Shown here piece after piece: positions 25,946-34,772 of a DNA stretch of 64,000 nt; position 1 is the first letter of the stretch, and each line of letters begins with the position of its first letter. The notes under the pieces were generated by a model that saw only the letters and a list, made by a program, of their open reading frames with translations, was not told the origin of the DNA and made no database searches. This DNA is from Hellea balneolensis DSM 19091. Lineage in GTDB: Bacteria; Pseudomonadota; Alphaproteobacteria; Caulobacterales; Maricaulaceae. The stretch is from NCBI RefSeq assembly GCF_000428525.1, contig NZ_AUAC01000002.1, positions 992,001-1,056,000 of the forward strand. The letters are read 5' to 3'. Position numbers and translations under genes: made by a program.

Positions 25946-28783
25946 TTACTCAGCCGGTTCAGAAATCTTCCGATATTCGGAGAGCTCTTCTTCATAATTC
26001 ATCTGCCAATCAGATTTATGGTTTGCCGGCGCAACCGCAACGGCTGTGACCTTATATTCAGGACAGCTTGTGGCCCAATCCACATTATCTGTTGTAACGA
26101 CATTTGCGCCTGTATCAGGGTGATGGAAAGTCGTGTAAACAACGCCAGGCGCCATGCGGTCTGATAGCTTCGCGCGAAGCGTGATTTCACCTTTACGAGA
26201 TTTGAGCGAGACCCACTGGCCATCCCTCACGCCTTGCGCCTCAGCATCAGAGGGATGGATTTCAAGAACGTCTTCATCCCACCATTGATTATTTTCAGTT
26301 CTACGAGTTTGCGCGCCCACATTATATTGGGATAAAATACGTCCCGTCGTCAGGATAAGCGGGAACTTCCGGTTCGTGCGCTCAGGTGTTGGCTGATATT
26401 CAGTTGGCACGAATTGTCCCTTACCGCGTACAAATTCTCCGACATGCATGACTTCCGCTCCGTCAGGATGTTCATCATTGACGGGCCATTGGAGGCTTCC
26501 CGCCTCGTCCAATACTTTAAAGCTTACATTGGCAAATTGCGGCGTTAGGTCTGCGATTTCGTCGAGAATTTCAGACGCTGAGTTAAAGCCCATATCAATA
26601 CCCAAAGCGCGGCCCAAATCCTGAGTGACTTCCCATTCATGCTTACCCGTTGCAGGTTTCATGACGGGACGGACTCGGTTAATGCGGCGCTCAGCATTGA
26701 TAAATGTGCCGTCTTTTTCAAGAAAGCTTGTTCCCGGTAGAAAGACGTGGGCAAAGCGCGCAGTTTCATTCAGGAATAAATCCTGTACAATCAGGATATC
26801 TAGCGCTTTAAGAGCGGCCTCGACATGTTGAATATTCGGATCGGACTGAGCTACATCTTCACCCTGAATATACATGCCTTTATACGTTCCGGCGCAAGCT
26901 TCATCGAACATATTCGGAATACGATATCCCGGCTTGTTATCAAGCTTTGTGCCCCATTTTGTTTCAAATAGTCCCCGCGCGACATCATCGCCAACGGGGC
27001 GATAGCCTGAGAGCTCATGCGGGAAACTCCCCATATCGCAGGACCCTTGTACGTTATTTTGCCCGCGCATGGGGTTTACCCCAACGCCGGGGCGTCCGAT
27101 ATTACCTGTCGCCATCGCAAAATTCGCCATGCCCATAACCATGGTTGAGCCCTGACTATGTTCCGTTACGCCCAGTCCGTAATAAATGGCAGAGTTCTTA
27201 TGAGCCGCAAATAAACGCGCCGCGCCAATAATGTCCTTTGCAGGTACGCCAGTAATGTCAGATACTTTTTCTGGCGAGTTCACCTCGTCCAAAATAGCCG
27301 TTTTCCATTCTTTATAACTCGCCGTATCTGTGCGCGTTTTAATGAACTCTTCATCGAGCAATCCCTCTTTAGCCGCCACATGGGCTAGGCCGTTAATCAA
27401 AGCGACATTGGTTCCAGGCTGAAGCTGTAAATGATAATCTGCCTTAATGTGAGGAGAACGCACGAGATCAATACCGCGCGGATCCACAACAATTAGCTTC
27501 GCGCCTTGCCGCAGGCGGCGTTTCATTTGTGACCCAAAGACCGGATGGGCATCCGTCGGGTTCGAGCCGATAACCATGATGCAATCCGCTTCCATAACGG
27601 AGTCGAAGTTCTGAGTGCCTGCGCTCTCACCAAAAGTTTGCTTAAGACCATAACCCGTCGGCGAGTGACAAACACGCGCACATGTATCGACATTATTATT
27701 GCCAAAGCCCTGCCGAATAAGACGCTGAACCAACCAGACTTCCTCATTAGTGCAACGGCTGGATGTGATGCCTCCAATGGCTTTAATGCCATAGTCTTTT
27801 TGGGCGGCCTTTAACCGCTCCGCTGAGAAACTATAAGCCTCTTCCCAGGACACTTCGCGCCATGGGTCTGTGATATTTTCGCGGATCATGGGTGTTGTGA
27901 TGCGGTCTTTATGGGTCGCATAGCCAAAGGCAAAACGTCCCTTTACGCAGCTATGACCGTGATTAGCTTTGCCGTCTTTATAAGGCACCATACGGATAAC
28001 TTGATCGCCTTTCAGCTCGGCCTTGAAAGAACAGCCGACCCCGCAATAAGCACAGGTCGTTAAAACGGTGCGGTCTGGCACGCCGTGCTCAATAACGGAT
28101 TTTTCCTGAAGCGTCGCCGTTGGGCAGGCCTGCACACAAGCCCCGCAAGACACGCATTCGGACTCCATGAAATTCTCGCCCATAGAGGCAGAAATTTTTG
28201 AATTAAAGCCGCGGCCTTCAACGGTTAAAGCGAGTGTTCCTTGCACCTCATCACAGGCTCTGACGCAGCGCGAACAGACAATACATTTGCTCTCATCAAA
28301 GCTGAAATAAGGATTAGAGTCGTCTGTTGGGGCATCCGTATGATTTTCGCCTTCATGACCGTAACGCACTTCACGCAAGCCAACAGCTCCTGCCATATCC
28401 TGTAATTCACAATCGCCGTTATCGGAACAGGTTAAGCAATCCAGCGGATGGTCAGAGATGTAGAGTTCCATGACGCCTTTGCGAATTTTCGCAAGATGCT
28501 CATCCTGTGTTGTAACTTTCATGCCCTCTTCAACAAGGGTCGTGCAGGAGGCCGGCGTGCCGCGTTTGCCTTCGACCTTACAGACACATAATCGGCAAGA
28601 CCCAAAAGCGTTGAGGCTATCTGTGGCGCAGAGCTTAGGAATAGGAATACCGGCTTCTGCAGCTGCGCGCATCACAGAAGTGCCTTCCGGGACAGAGATA
28701 TTATGTCCGTCAATTTCTACGGTGACAGTTTTATCCGATTTCACCTGCGGCGTACCGTAATCTGTTTCCTGCAATAATGCCAT
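25946..28783 (-). CDS. fdsA: NAD-dependent formate dehydrogenase alpha subunit
   Basis: The 945-residue molybdenum subunit has a NuoG-like N-terminus. The [2Fe-2S] ligands are C52, C63, C66 and C80; a His-type cluster follows at H112, C116, C119 and C125. Two ferredoxin-type clusters sit at C167/C170/C173/C177 and C210/C213/C216/C220, and a further cluster at C244/C247/C251/C279. The catalytic domain follows, with C372 in the motif ARVCHSPTG as the molybdenum ligand, so it uses cysteine and not selenocysteine. It oxidises formate to CO2. It lies between fdsB (four-base gap) and fdhD (no gap) and is the terminal oxidation step for C1 units from the THF pool. Confidence 0.94.
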   Translation of the reverse strand: MALLQETDYGTPQVKSDKTVTVEIDGHNISVPEGTSVMRAAAEAGIPIPKLCATDSLNAFGSCRLCVCKVEGKRGTPASCTTLVEEGMKVTTQDEHLAKIRKGVMELYISDHPLDCLTCSDNGDCELQDMAGAVGLREVRYGHEGENHTDAPTDDSNPYFSFDESKCIVCSRCVRACDEVQGTLALTVEGRGFNSKISASMGENFMESECVSCGACVQACPTATLQEKSVIEHGVPDRTVLTTCAYCGVGCSFKAELKGDQVIRMVPYKDGKANHGHSCVKGRFAFGYATHKDRITTPMIRENITDPWREVSWEEAYSFSAERLKAAQKDYGIKAIGGITSSRCTNEEVWLVQRLIRQGFGNNNVDTCARVCHSPTGYGLKQTFGESAGTQNFDSVMEADCIMVIGSNPTDAHPVFGSQMKRRLRQGAKLIVVDPRGIDLVRSPHIKADYHLQLQPGTNVALINGLAHVAAKEGLLDEEFIKTRTDTASYKEWKTAILDEVNSPEKVSDITGVPAKDIIGAARLFAAHKNSAIYYGLGVTEHSQGSTMVMGMANFAMATGNIGRPGVGVNPMRGQNNVQGSCDMGSFPHELSGYRPVGDDVARGLFETKWGTKLDNKPGYRIPNMFDEACAGTYKGMYIQGEDVAQSDPNIQHVEAALKALDILIVQDLFLNETARFAHVFLPGTSFLEKDGTFINAERRINRVRPVMKPATGKHEWEVTQDLGRALGIDMGFNSASEILDEIADLTPQFANVSFKVLDEAGSLQWPVNDEHPDGAEVMHVGEFVRGKGQFVPTEYQPTPERTNRKFPLILTTGRILSQYNVGAQTRRTENNQWWDEDVLEIHPSDAEAQGVRDGQWVSLKSRKGEITLRAKLSDRMAPGVVYTTFHHPDTGANVVTTDNVDWATSCPEYKVTAVAVAPANHKSDWQMNYEEELSEYRKISEPAE

Positions 28784-28787
28784 TATC

Positions 28788-30332
28788 TTACTCCGCAGCC
28801 TTTTCTAGAGGGCCCGTAAATTCTTCTGGAAAAGCCTTCATTGCTGTGCGCACTGGCATAGGCGTTAAGCCGCCCATCGCGCAAAGAGAAGCCTCTTCCA
28901 TTAAGTCGCATAAGTCTTCTAGCACATCTAGATTAGCGGCGACATCTTCACCCGCAGCAATTTTATCGAGCGTTTCTTTCCCGCGAACAGAGCCAATGCG
29001 GCAAGGCGTACACTTACCGCAAGATTCAAGCTCACAAAACTCCATCGCATAACGCGCCATTTTCATCATGCTTGTCGTATCATTATAAACGACAATGCCG
29101 CCATGTCCGATCATGCCTCCCGCTTCAGCAAGGCTTTCATAACCAAGGCTCGTCTCAAACTGCCCAGGTGTGAGGTAACCGCCTAAGGGACCACCAATTT
29201 GAACGGCTTTTACAGGGCGCCCTGAACGTGTGCCTCCGCCAAACTCGTTGACGATTTCATCAATCGTCACGCCAAATGCCATTTCTATGAGCCCGCCTTG
29301 CGCCACGTCACCTGCGAGCTGAAAAGGTTGTGTTCCGCGTGACCGACCCTGTCCGTAATCCGCATATGTTTTCGCGCCTTCAGATAAAATAAAAGGCACG
29401 GTGGCAAGGGTCAGAACATTATTCACAATAGTGGGCTTGTTAAACAGACCTGAAATCGCGGGGATGGGAGGTTTGACTTTAACTTGTCCGCGCTTACCCT
29501 CAATACTTTCCAGCATCGAGCTCTCTTCTCCGCAAATATAAGCTCCTGCGCCAACACGGATGTGAAGATCAAAATGGGTATCAGATCCACCAATATTTTG
29601 GCCTAGCCATCCTGCATCTTCCATAGCTTTAACTGCGCGGCGCATGACCCGAATGGCATGTGGGTATTCTGAACGGATATAGACATATCCCGTCTCGGCG
29701 CCAATAGCACGGCCGCCAATAATCATACCTTCAATAAGAGAAAACGGGTCGCCTTCCATAAGCATGCGGTCGGCAAAGGTTCCGCTATCGCCTTCATCAG
29801 CATTTGCGCAAATATATTTTTGCTCAGATGTTTGCGCATGCGCAGTTTTCCATTTTATGCCTGTTGGGAAACCTGCACCGCCGCGCCCGCGTAGTCCTGA
29901 CTCGAGAACTTCTTCCACGATACTTTCAGGCGGCATTGAAAGCGCCTTTTTCAATCCTTTTAATCCGCCATGCACCTCATAGTCTGCGAGGCTGAGGCGG
30001 TCTATTACGCCTACACGTGCAAAGGTCAGGCGGTCTTGTTTGGCAAAGTAAGGGATAACCTCGGTCAGGCCGTGCGACAGCTTATGGTCTCCGCCGTTCA
30101 AAAAACCAGCATCGAAAAGGCTTTTTACATCTTCGGGCTGAACGGGGCCATAAGCAACGCGGCCGGCATCTGTTTCAACTTCAACCAAGGGCTCAAGCCA
30201 TAACATGCCGCGTGAGCCCGTCGCGATAATCTCCACATCATTTCCACCCTGCGCCTTAATTTCTTCGGCCACATCATAAGCCCCGACAGACAAGGCAGCG
30301 GAGTCGCGCGGGATATAAATTTTTACGCTCAT
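28788..30332 (-). CDS. fdsB: NAD-dependent formate dehydrogenase beta subunit (NuoF-like)
   Basis: The 514-residue protein is NuoF-like with an extra N-terminal thioredoxin-like ferredoxin domain (about 1-110). Its FMN/NADH site reads GLRGRGGAGFPTGIKW and ICANADEGDSGTFADRMLMEGDP (shown in two parts of the same motif region). A SLBB-type segment and a C-terminal [4Fe-4S] motif ESCGKCTPCRIGS follow. It takes electrons from the alpha subunit and reduces NAD+. It overlaps the gamma subunit gene by four bases upstream and is four bases from fdsA downstream, a compact operon. Confidence 0.93.
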   Translation of the reverse strand: MSVKIYIPRDSAALSVGAYDVAEEIKAQGGNDVEIIATGSRGMLWLEPLVEVETDAGRVAYGPVQPEDVKSLFDAGFLNGGDHKLSHGLTEVIPYFAKQDRLTFARVGVIDRLSLADYEVHGGLKGLKKALSMPPESIVEEVLESGLRGRGGAGFPTGIKWKTAHAQTSEQKYICANADEGDSGTFADRMLMEGDPFSLIEGMIIGGRAIGAETGYVYIRSEYPHAIRVMRRAVKAMEDAGWLGQNIGGSDTHFDLHIRVGAGAYICGEESSMLESIEGKRGQVKVKPPIPAISGLFNKPTIVNNVLTLATVPFILSEGAKTYADYGQGRSRGTQPFQLAGDVAQGGLIEMAFGVTIDEIVNEFGGGTRSGRPVKAVQIGGPLGGYLTPGQFETSLGYESLAEAGGMIGHGGIVVYNDTTSMMKMARYAMEFCELESCGKCTPCRIGSVRGKETLDKIAAGEDVAANLDVLEDLCDLMEEASLCAMGGLTPMPVRTAMKAFPEEFTGPLEKAAE

Positions 30333-30808
30333 GATATTTGCGCCATATGTTTCGCGGTGATGGCGTTGATTTTAGCTCTATCAACGCGGCCATAAAGTTT
30401 GTCATTGACCATGATAGCGGGCCCCAAAGCACAATTTCCAAGGCAATAGGCTGCAGCTAAAGCAACCTCAGCCCCGCCTTCATCTAGTTTTACGTCAAGT
30501 AAAGTTTCAGCCTCTGTTATGAGCGTATCTGCGCCAACAGCCTTGCAAGCTTCGGCGCGGCAGATATGGAGGGTGAGTTTCGCGCCAGGCTCGCGCTTAT
30601 AGTCATGATAAAAACTGACAACACCATGGATTTCTGCGCGTGAGATATTCAGGGCCTGGGCAATGGTTCTCAAAGCACTGTCACTGAGATGACCTTTCTC
30701 ATGCTGCACATCGTGCAATATTTCTAGCAGCTCATCAGCCTGATCGCCATGAGCGCGGCAAGCCTCACGCGCAAACTTATCTTCTACGGTATTAAGCAGA
30801 GTAACCAT
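30329..30808 (-). CDS. fdsG: NAD-dependent formate dehydrogenase gamma subunit (NuoE-like)
   Basis: The protein is about 159 residues and NuoE-like. It has an N-terminal helical part (ILHDVQHEKGHLSDSALRTIAQ) and a thioredoxin-fold [2Fe-2S] domain with cysteines in HICRAEACKAVG and AAYCLGNCALGP. The start chosen is the ATG at 30808, seven bases after AGGA; a TTG at 30838 would add ten residues. It is the first gene of fdsGBA-fdhD, 70 bases downstream of the Rieske oxygenase gene on the same strand. That gap holds a spaced inverted repeat TTCTAAC...GTTAGAA (30830-30836, 30865-30871). Confidence 0.92.
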   Translation of the reverse strand: MVTLLNTVEDKFAREACRAHGDQADELLEILHDVQHEKGHLSDSALRTIAQALNISRAEIHGVVSFYHDYKREPGAKLTLHICRAEACKAVGADTLITEAETLLDVKLDEGGAEVALAAAYCLGNCALGPAIMVNDKLYGRVDRAKINAITAKHMAQIS

Positions 30809-30878
30809 AATGCGTCCTATTGCTGATAGTTCTAACAAAACAAGAGGCGCAATGCATCATTAGAGTTAGAAATATTAG

Positions 30879-32015
30879 CTATTCATTTGACTGCATCTGA
30901 CGGGCGACCCACTTATGAAAAACATGCGTTGGGCCGTCCATCACAGGCGAAAACTTACCGCCATCAAACATCGGACCATTACGGCCTTTTTGCATGCCCT
31001 CGACAACACCGATATCCTCTGAAAACACATCTTGCCAAATACGTGTATTTTCCTTGAGTAGGTCTTGCCATTGCGGCGTATCAATATGCTTATCAGCATA
31101 AAATAAGGCGCCGCGTTCAAATGTTTCTTCAGAGCTTTGTGGCATTAAAATGGTGGCATAAGTGTGATCGCGGTGAACACCCATGAGGACATTCGGGAAA
31201 AATGAAACATATTCAGCCTGCTTTTCCCATATGGGTGATAAGTTTTTAAAATCAGGAAAGCGCCTGTCGTCTTTGCCGACAAGTTGATTATAGTTGCGGC
31301 TACCCTGCCCTGCATAGCCCGAGCTATCATCGATCGGATAATGAACACTAATCGGCGATATTTCATTGAGTTCAGGGTGCACCCAAGGCAGATGATAAGA
31401 CTCGCAAAAATTCTCAATTGCTAGCTTCCAATTCGCAGACACCTTCATATCAAAACGGCTGGCCGTACCGCCAAGGTGATAGGGCTGCTGAAATTCCGAC
31501 CACCGCTTTAAAAGATCTTTATGGACCTCCTCAAAAGGCGCCGCATCCCCAGAGATGTTCACGAAAACAACGCCGTGCCAAATATGGCTTTTAATTGCGA
31601 AGAGGCTAAGCTCGGCAGGCTTTATGGCCTCATGCGTATCTATCTCAACTCCACCCACATAAGGCGTTCGAACCAATTTACCTTCATGAGAATAGCACCA
31701 ACTGTGATAGGGACATCTTATGGGGCCTTTTAGATGGGTGGGCTCATCAACTAATATCATACCGCGGTGGCGACACGTATTCTGGAAGACATTTACCGCG
31801 CCATCCTTGGCCCGCACGAGCAAAAGCGGAACCCCCATAAAGTCTACAGGAAACGCATCACCAGGTATTTTCACGTCGCTCTCAAAGGCAACAGCCGACC
31901 AATTTTTAAAGAAAAGCACCTCACGCTCTCGCGCATACATATCCGCAGAAATATAGTGCTCATTGGGGAGCCCGCGAGCGGTAGCCAATGGTTTTATGAC
32001 GTTTTGTAAGCTCAT
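30879..32015 (-). CDS. Rieske non-heme iron oxygenase alpha subunit, quaternary-ammonium oxygenase type
   Basis: The 378-residue protein has Rieske ligands C81, H83, C101 and H104 (CRHRG...CPYHSW), and mononuclear-iron histidines H208 and H213 in NFCESYHLPWVH. The bridging residue between the two centres is E205 rather than the usual aspartate, the same substitution and position described for carnitine monooxygenase CntA. The length (CntA is about 371-374) and context point to a quaternary-ammonium oxygenase demethylating or cleaving glycine betaine, carnitine, proline betaine or similar. No flavin/ferredoxin reductase partner is adjacent. Methyl groups removed would leave as formaldehyde, consistent with its place just upstream of formate dehydrogenase. 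Confidence 0.85.
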   Translation of the reverse strand: MSLQNVIKPLATARGLPNEHYISADMYAREREVLFFKNWSAVAFESDVKIPGDAFPVDFMGVPLLLVRAKDGAVNVFQNTCRHRGMILVDEPTHLKGPIRCPYHSWCYSHEGKLVRTPYVGGVEIDTHEAIKPAELSLFAIKSHIWHGVVFVNISGDAAPFEEVHKDLLKRWSEFQQPYHLGGTASRFDMKVSANWKLAIENFCESYHLPWVHPELNEISPISVHYPIDDSSGYAGQGSRNYNQLVGKDDRRFPDFKNLSPIWEKQAEYVSFFPNVLMGVHRDHTYATILMPQSSEETFERGALFYADKHIDTPQWQDLLKENTRIWQDVFSEDIGVVEGMQKGRNGPMFDGGKFSPVMDGPTHVFHKWVARQMQSNE

Positions 32016-32109
32016 ACTAAAACCCTAAAAGCGTCAGGCCTCATGTGGCAAGAGTATGTGTTGACCAATTAGAAAAAACCATAACCCAGTATTAGCCGCA
32101 TTAAACTCT

Positions 32110-33072
32110 CTAATCCTCATTTAAAGAGATCATGTCTTCAAGCCAAGGCACTTGGTCATAGAGCTTGGGAAGACAGTGTTTTTTTAGAATACGCCTTGAT
32201 TCAATCGCAATTTTTTCTGGTATATCTCCAAGATTATCCTCGCGAGATAGCAGGTCAAAATGACGACTAAAGCTTCCGCGCTGAATGGGTTGAATATCCA
32301 CATGCGGTATCAACTCAGGGTTTTCGAGTAGACATAAAGGCGTTGTAACGCCCCAACCTAATCCCTTAGCAACCGCCAGAGTATGTGCGGGGGCCCTGTC
32401 AAATTCCGCAATATCAGGGAATTTCAGACGGAGCCGGTTAAGCTGCCGTTCAATCCTAAGGCCCATCGCAGAGCGGATTGAAAATCTAAGAAATGGCAAA
32501 TCTCTTTCCCCATCTTCGAGTTTCGTCGAACCTTTATGCGTCTTGGGGAAAATGAGAACATAAGGTTCTTGAAAAACCTTATAACGGTTAAGCCCACTAA
32601 CATCTTCCATCACATCACTCGTCGTTATGATAAGGTCGATATTATGAGTCAGAAATTCTTCGCGGTGATAGGGTGATAAACCGCTCCAGAACCTCCAATA
32701 GCTTGAGACTTCATTCATTGTTTCATAGAGGTGAGAGCCTAGAACCGCCGACATGCTATCTGTCATAGCAACTGTGAGAGACGCTAATCGGCGGCGCTCT
32801 AATGTCCGAGTTTCCCGAAAAGCCTCTTTGGTATCTCGCAGAATTTGCCGTCCGCGCTCTAATAATATACGCCCCGCAGAGGTGAGTACTATTGGCCGAA
32901 CAGAACGATCAAAAAGCTTGACGCCGACAGCGTCTTCGAGTCCTGCAATGATTTGGGAGACCGCGGATTGGGTCATGCGCAATACTTTCGCGCTTTGGGT
33001 CATACCCCCTTGGTCCGCTGTAATGACGAAAACCTGCAAAGACCTAAGGTCAAAGTTATTTGGAATTTTCAT
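32110..33072 (-). CDS. LysR-family transcriptional regulator
   Basis: The protein is about 320 residues. The N-terminal winged helix reads LRSLQVFVITADQGGMTQSA...MTQSAVSQIIAGLE, followed by a periplasmic-binding-protein-like effector domain. The start is the ATG at 33072 (MKIPNNFDL), after a G-rich ribosome site; a TTG at 33087 is less likely. It is divergent from the FAD oxidoreductase gene across about 210 bases containing an ATACC-N7-GGTAT dyad. The usual LysR logic (control of the divergent target) suggests it regulates the FAD oxidoreductase/dmdA-like genes, possibly in response to a betaine or DMSP. Confidence 0.88.
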   Translation of the reverse strand: MKIPNNFDLRSLQVFVITADQGGMTQSAKVLRMTQSAVSQIIAGLEDAVGVKLFDRSVRPIVLTSAGRILLERGRQILRDTKEAFRETRTLERRRLASLTVAMTDSMSAVLGSHLYETMNEVSSYWRFWSGLSPYHREEFLTHNIDLIITTSDVMEDVSGLNRYKVFQEPYVLIFPKTHKGSTKLEDGERDLPFLRFSIRSAMGLRIERQLNRLRLKFPDIAEFDRAPAHTLAVAKGLGWGVTTPLCLLENPELIPHVDIQPIQRGSFSRHFDLLSREDNLGDIPEKIAIESRRILKKHCLPKLYDQVPWLEDMISLNED

Positions 33073-33144
33073 ATCCCAAACCCCCAAACTATATTTATAA
33101 AAACGCCATTACCATTAGTAAGAATTAAGTAAAGCCCCTTAAAC

Positions 33145-33161
33145 ATACCATTTTTGGGTAT
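33145..33161. promoter_or_regulatory. Dyad ATACC-N7-GGTAT in LysR divergent region
   Basis: The perfect 5-base arms at 33145-33149 and 33157-33161 lie in the region between the lysR gene and its divergent neighbour, about 73 bases before the lysR start. Short interrupted dyads of this kind are typical LysR recognition sites. Assignment rests on symmetry and location. Confidence 0.4.
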
Positions 33162-33282
33162 AATTGGCTCAGAATAATCATAATTCATAATGCTTGCGGA
33201 TAAATATAGTTGAATAGCAGCATCTTTTATTGTTCCTGAAAAGCAAGACGCCTACCGATATATAAACGAATAGGAGCGTCAG

Positions 33283-34632
33283 ATGGGAATCCCCGCATCT
33301 TCGAAATATGTCATTATTGGAGCCGGCATTCACGGATTGTCTACAGCTTATCACCTGGCCTTGGAGTTAAAAGCTGCGGGCAAAGGTAGCGGTGAAGACA
33401 TTGTAATTTTGGATAAAAGCGGAATAGCTTCCGGCGCGTCGGGCATTGCTTGCGGCGTCGTGCGTAATAATTACTACCAACCCGCTATGCGTGAGTTAAT
33501 GGCACATTCTGTTGATGTTTGGGAGTCAGACCCCGAGACCTATTCCTATCATCCTGTGGGCTATATGCAGATTTCCTGCGAATCCATGCATGAGGATATT
33601 AGCGAGATCTATGAACAGCAGCGCGCCATCGGATATGACTCGGTGCTCATAGAAGGCGAAGCTGATTGCGATAGCTATATGAAAGACATCTATGCGGATT
33701 GGCAGGCCCAAAATATCACCTCTGTCCTGCATGAAAAAAAAGGCGGATATGCGAATAATACAAAATCCATGTATGGATTAGCAGGTAAAGCCGAGGCCGA
33801 AGGTGTTCGCATCATATCAGGCATTGAGGTCACAGGGTTTAAACGTGCCAATGTCGCCTCATCGGCTATCCGCGCCGTTGAAACGTCGAAAGGTAATATT
33901 GAGTGCGATTATGTTGTCATTGGCGCAGGACCGTGGGTACGTGATTTTTGGAATATGCTCGAACTGCCCAAAACTGTCAGCATTAAAGGCAAAGACGGCC
34001 AAACACATGATGGCATAGATATGTGGACCTTCTGGCAACTTGAGGAAGGCGTGCTGAATGTTGATCCGGATATGTTTAAGACAAATGAGGGCAAACAACC
34101 CCCGGTCATGCATGTCGATACAGATGCCACGCTCTATTCGACTGTAGATGGGTCTGTAATTGAGCAGAATAAAATTTGGGGGCTTTATTACAAACCCGAC
34201 TTTCATTTTGGCGGCGTCCAAGGCGGCGCAATGCCTTACCCCGTCACAACACCAGTGGATGAGCTGCAACTCGATCCTTATGGCCCGGCCTCACCAGAAT
34301 GGGTTAGCTCACCTGAATTTGCCCATATGTGGGTTTCAGCTCTGGCCCATTGCCATAAACGCTTTGAAGGTTTGATGGGGTCATATCACAAGGAGCCGTC
34401 AGGCGGTGTGGGGTGCTTCACACCAGATAGCTTCCCCGTTTTTGATGAATTTTGCGAGAATGCTTATATTCTGGCGGATAGTAACCATGGTTACAAGATG
34501 ATCGGCGTCGGGAAACTGGTGGCTGAACACATAATGGGGGAAACGTCAGAACTTCTAAAACCCTTCAGATTTGCCCGCTATGAAGAAGGCGAATTACACC
34601 CAAACTCAAACAGTCCCTTTCCGTGGAGTTAA
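33283..34632 (+). CDS. FAD-dependent amine oxidoreductase (DAO family)
   Basis: The 449-residue DAO/glycine-oxidase-like flavoprotein has the N-terminal FAD motif VIIGAGIHGLSTAYHLA, then GIASGASGIACGVVRNNYYQP, the middle motif YVVIGAGPWVRD, and a C-terminal FAD segment DSNHGYKMIGVGKL. It has no GcvT domain of its own. A good ribosome site (AGGAG) precedes the ATG at 33283. The next gene in the same direction encodes a DmdA-like THF methyltransferase, so the pair has the two halves found fused in dimethylglycine dehydrogenase. An N-methyl or amine substrate is likely; the exact one is unknown. Confidence 0.82.
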   Translation: MGIPASSKYVIIGAGIHGLSTAYHLALELKAAGKGSGEDIVILDKSGIASGASGIACGVVRNNYYQPAMRELMAHSVDVWESDPETYSYHPVGYMQISCESMHEDISEIYEQQRAIGYDSVLIEGEADCDSYMKDIYADWQAQNITSVLHEKKGGYANNTKSMYGLAGKAEAEGVRIISGIEVTGFKRANVASSAIRAVETSKGNIECDYVVIGAGPWVRDFWNMLELPKTVSIKGKDGQTHDGIDMWTFWQLEEGVLNVDPDMFKTNEGKQPPVMHVDTDATLYSTVDGSVIEQNKIWGLYYKPDFHFGGVQGGAMPYPVTTPVDELQLDPYGPASPEWVSSPEFAHMWVSALAHCHKRFEGLMGSYHKEPSGGVGCFTPDSFPVFDEFCENAYILADSNHGYKMIGVGKLVAEHIMGETSELLKPFRFARYEEGELHPNSNSPFPWS

Positions 34633-34670
34633 AACCTGTAATTTTAGTTGAAACCAGATATATTACGCCG

Positions 34671-34691
34671 TTCTAATTCTAAATATTAGAA
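34671..34691. promoter_or_regulatory. Inverted repeat TTCTAAT-N7-ATTAGAA upstream of dmdA-like gene
   Basis: Perfect 7-base arms at 34671-34677 and 34685-34691 lie within the 140-base gap before the dmdA-like gene. The inner half-sites TCTAAT and ATTAGA equal those at 1006-1025 before the tmpA-like gene. A second promoter for dmdA under a shared regulator is inferred. Confidence 0.42.
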
Positions 34692-34772
34692 AACAGTAAA
34701 GCGAAAATTTTTGGTGACAGAAAATATTATTTTCCTGTAGGCGGAAATTAGAGTTTTTAAGGGGATTACTCT

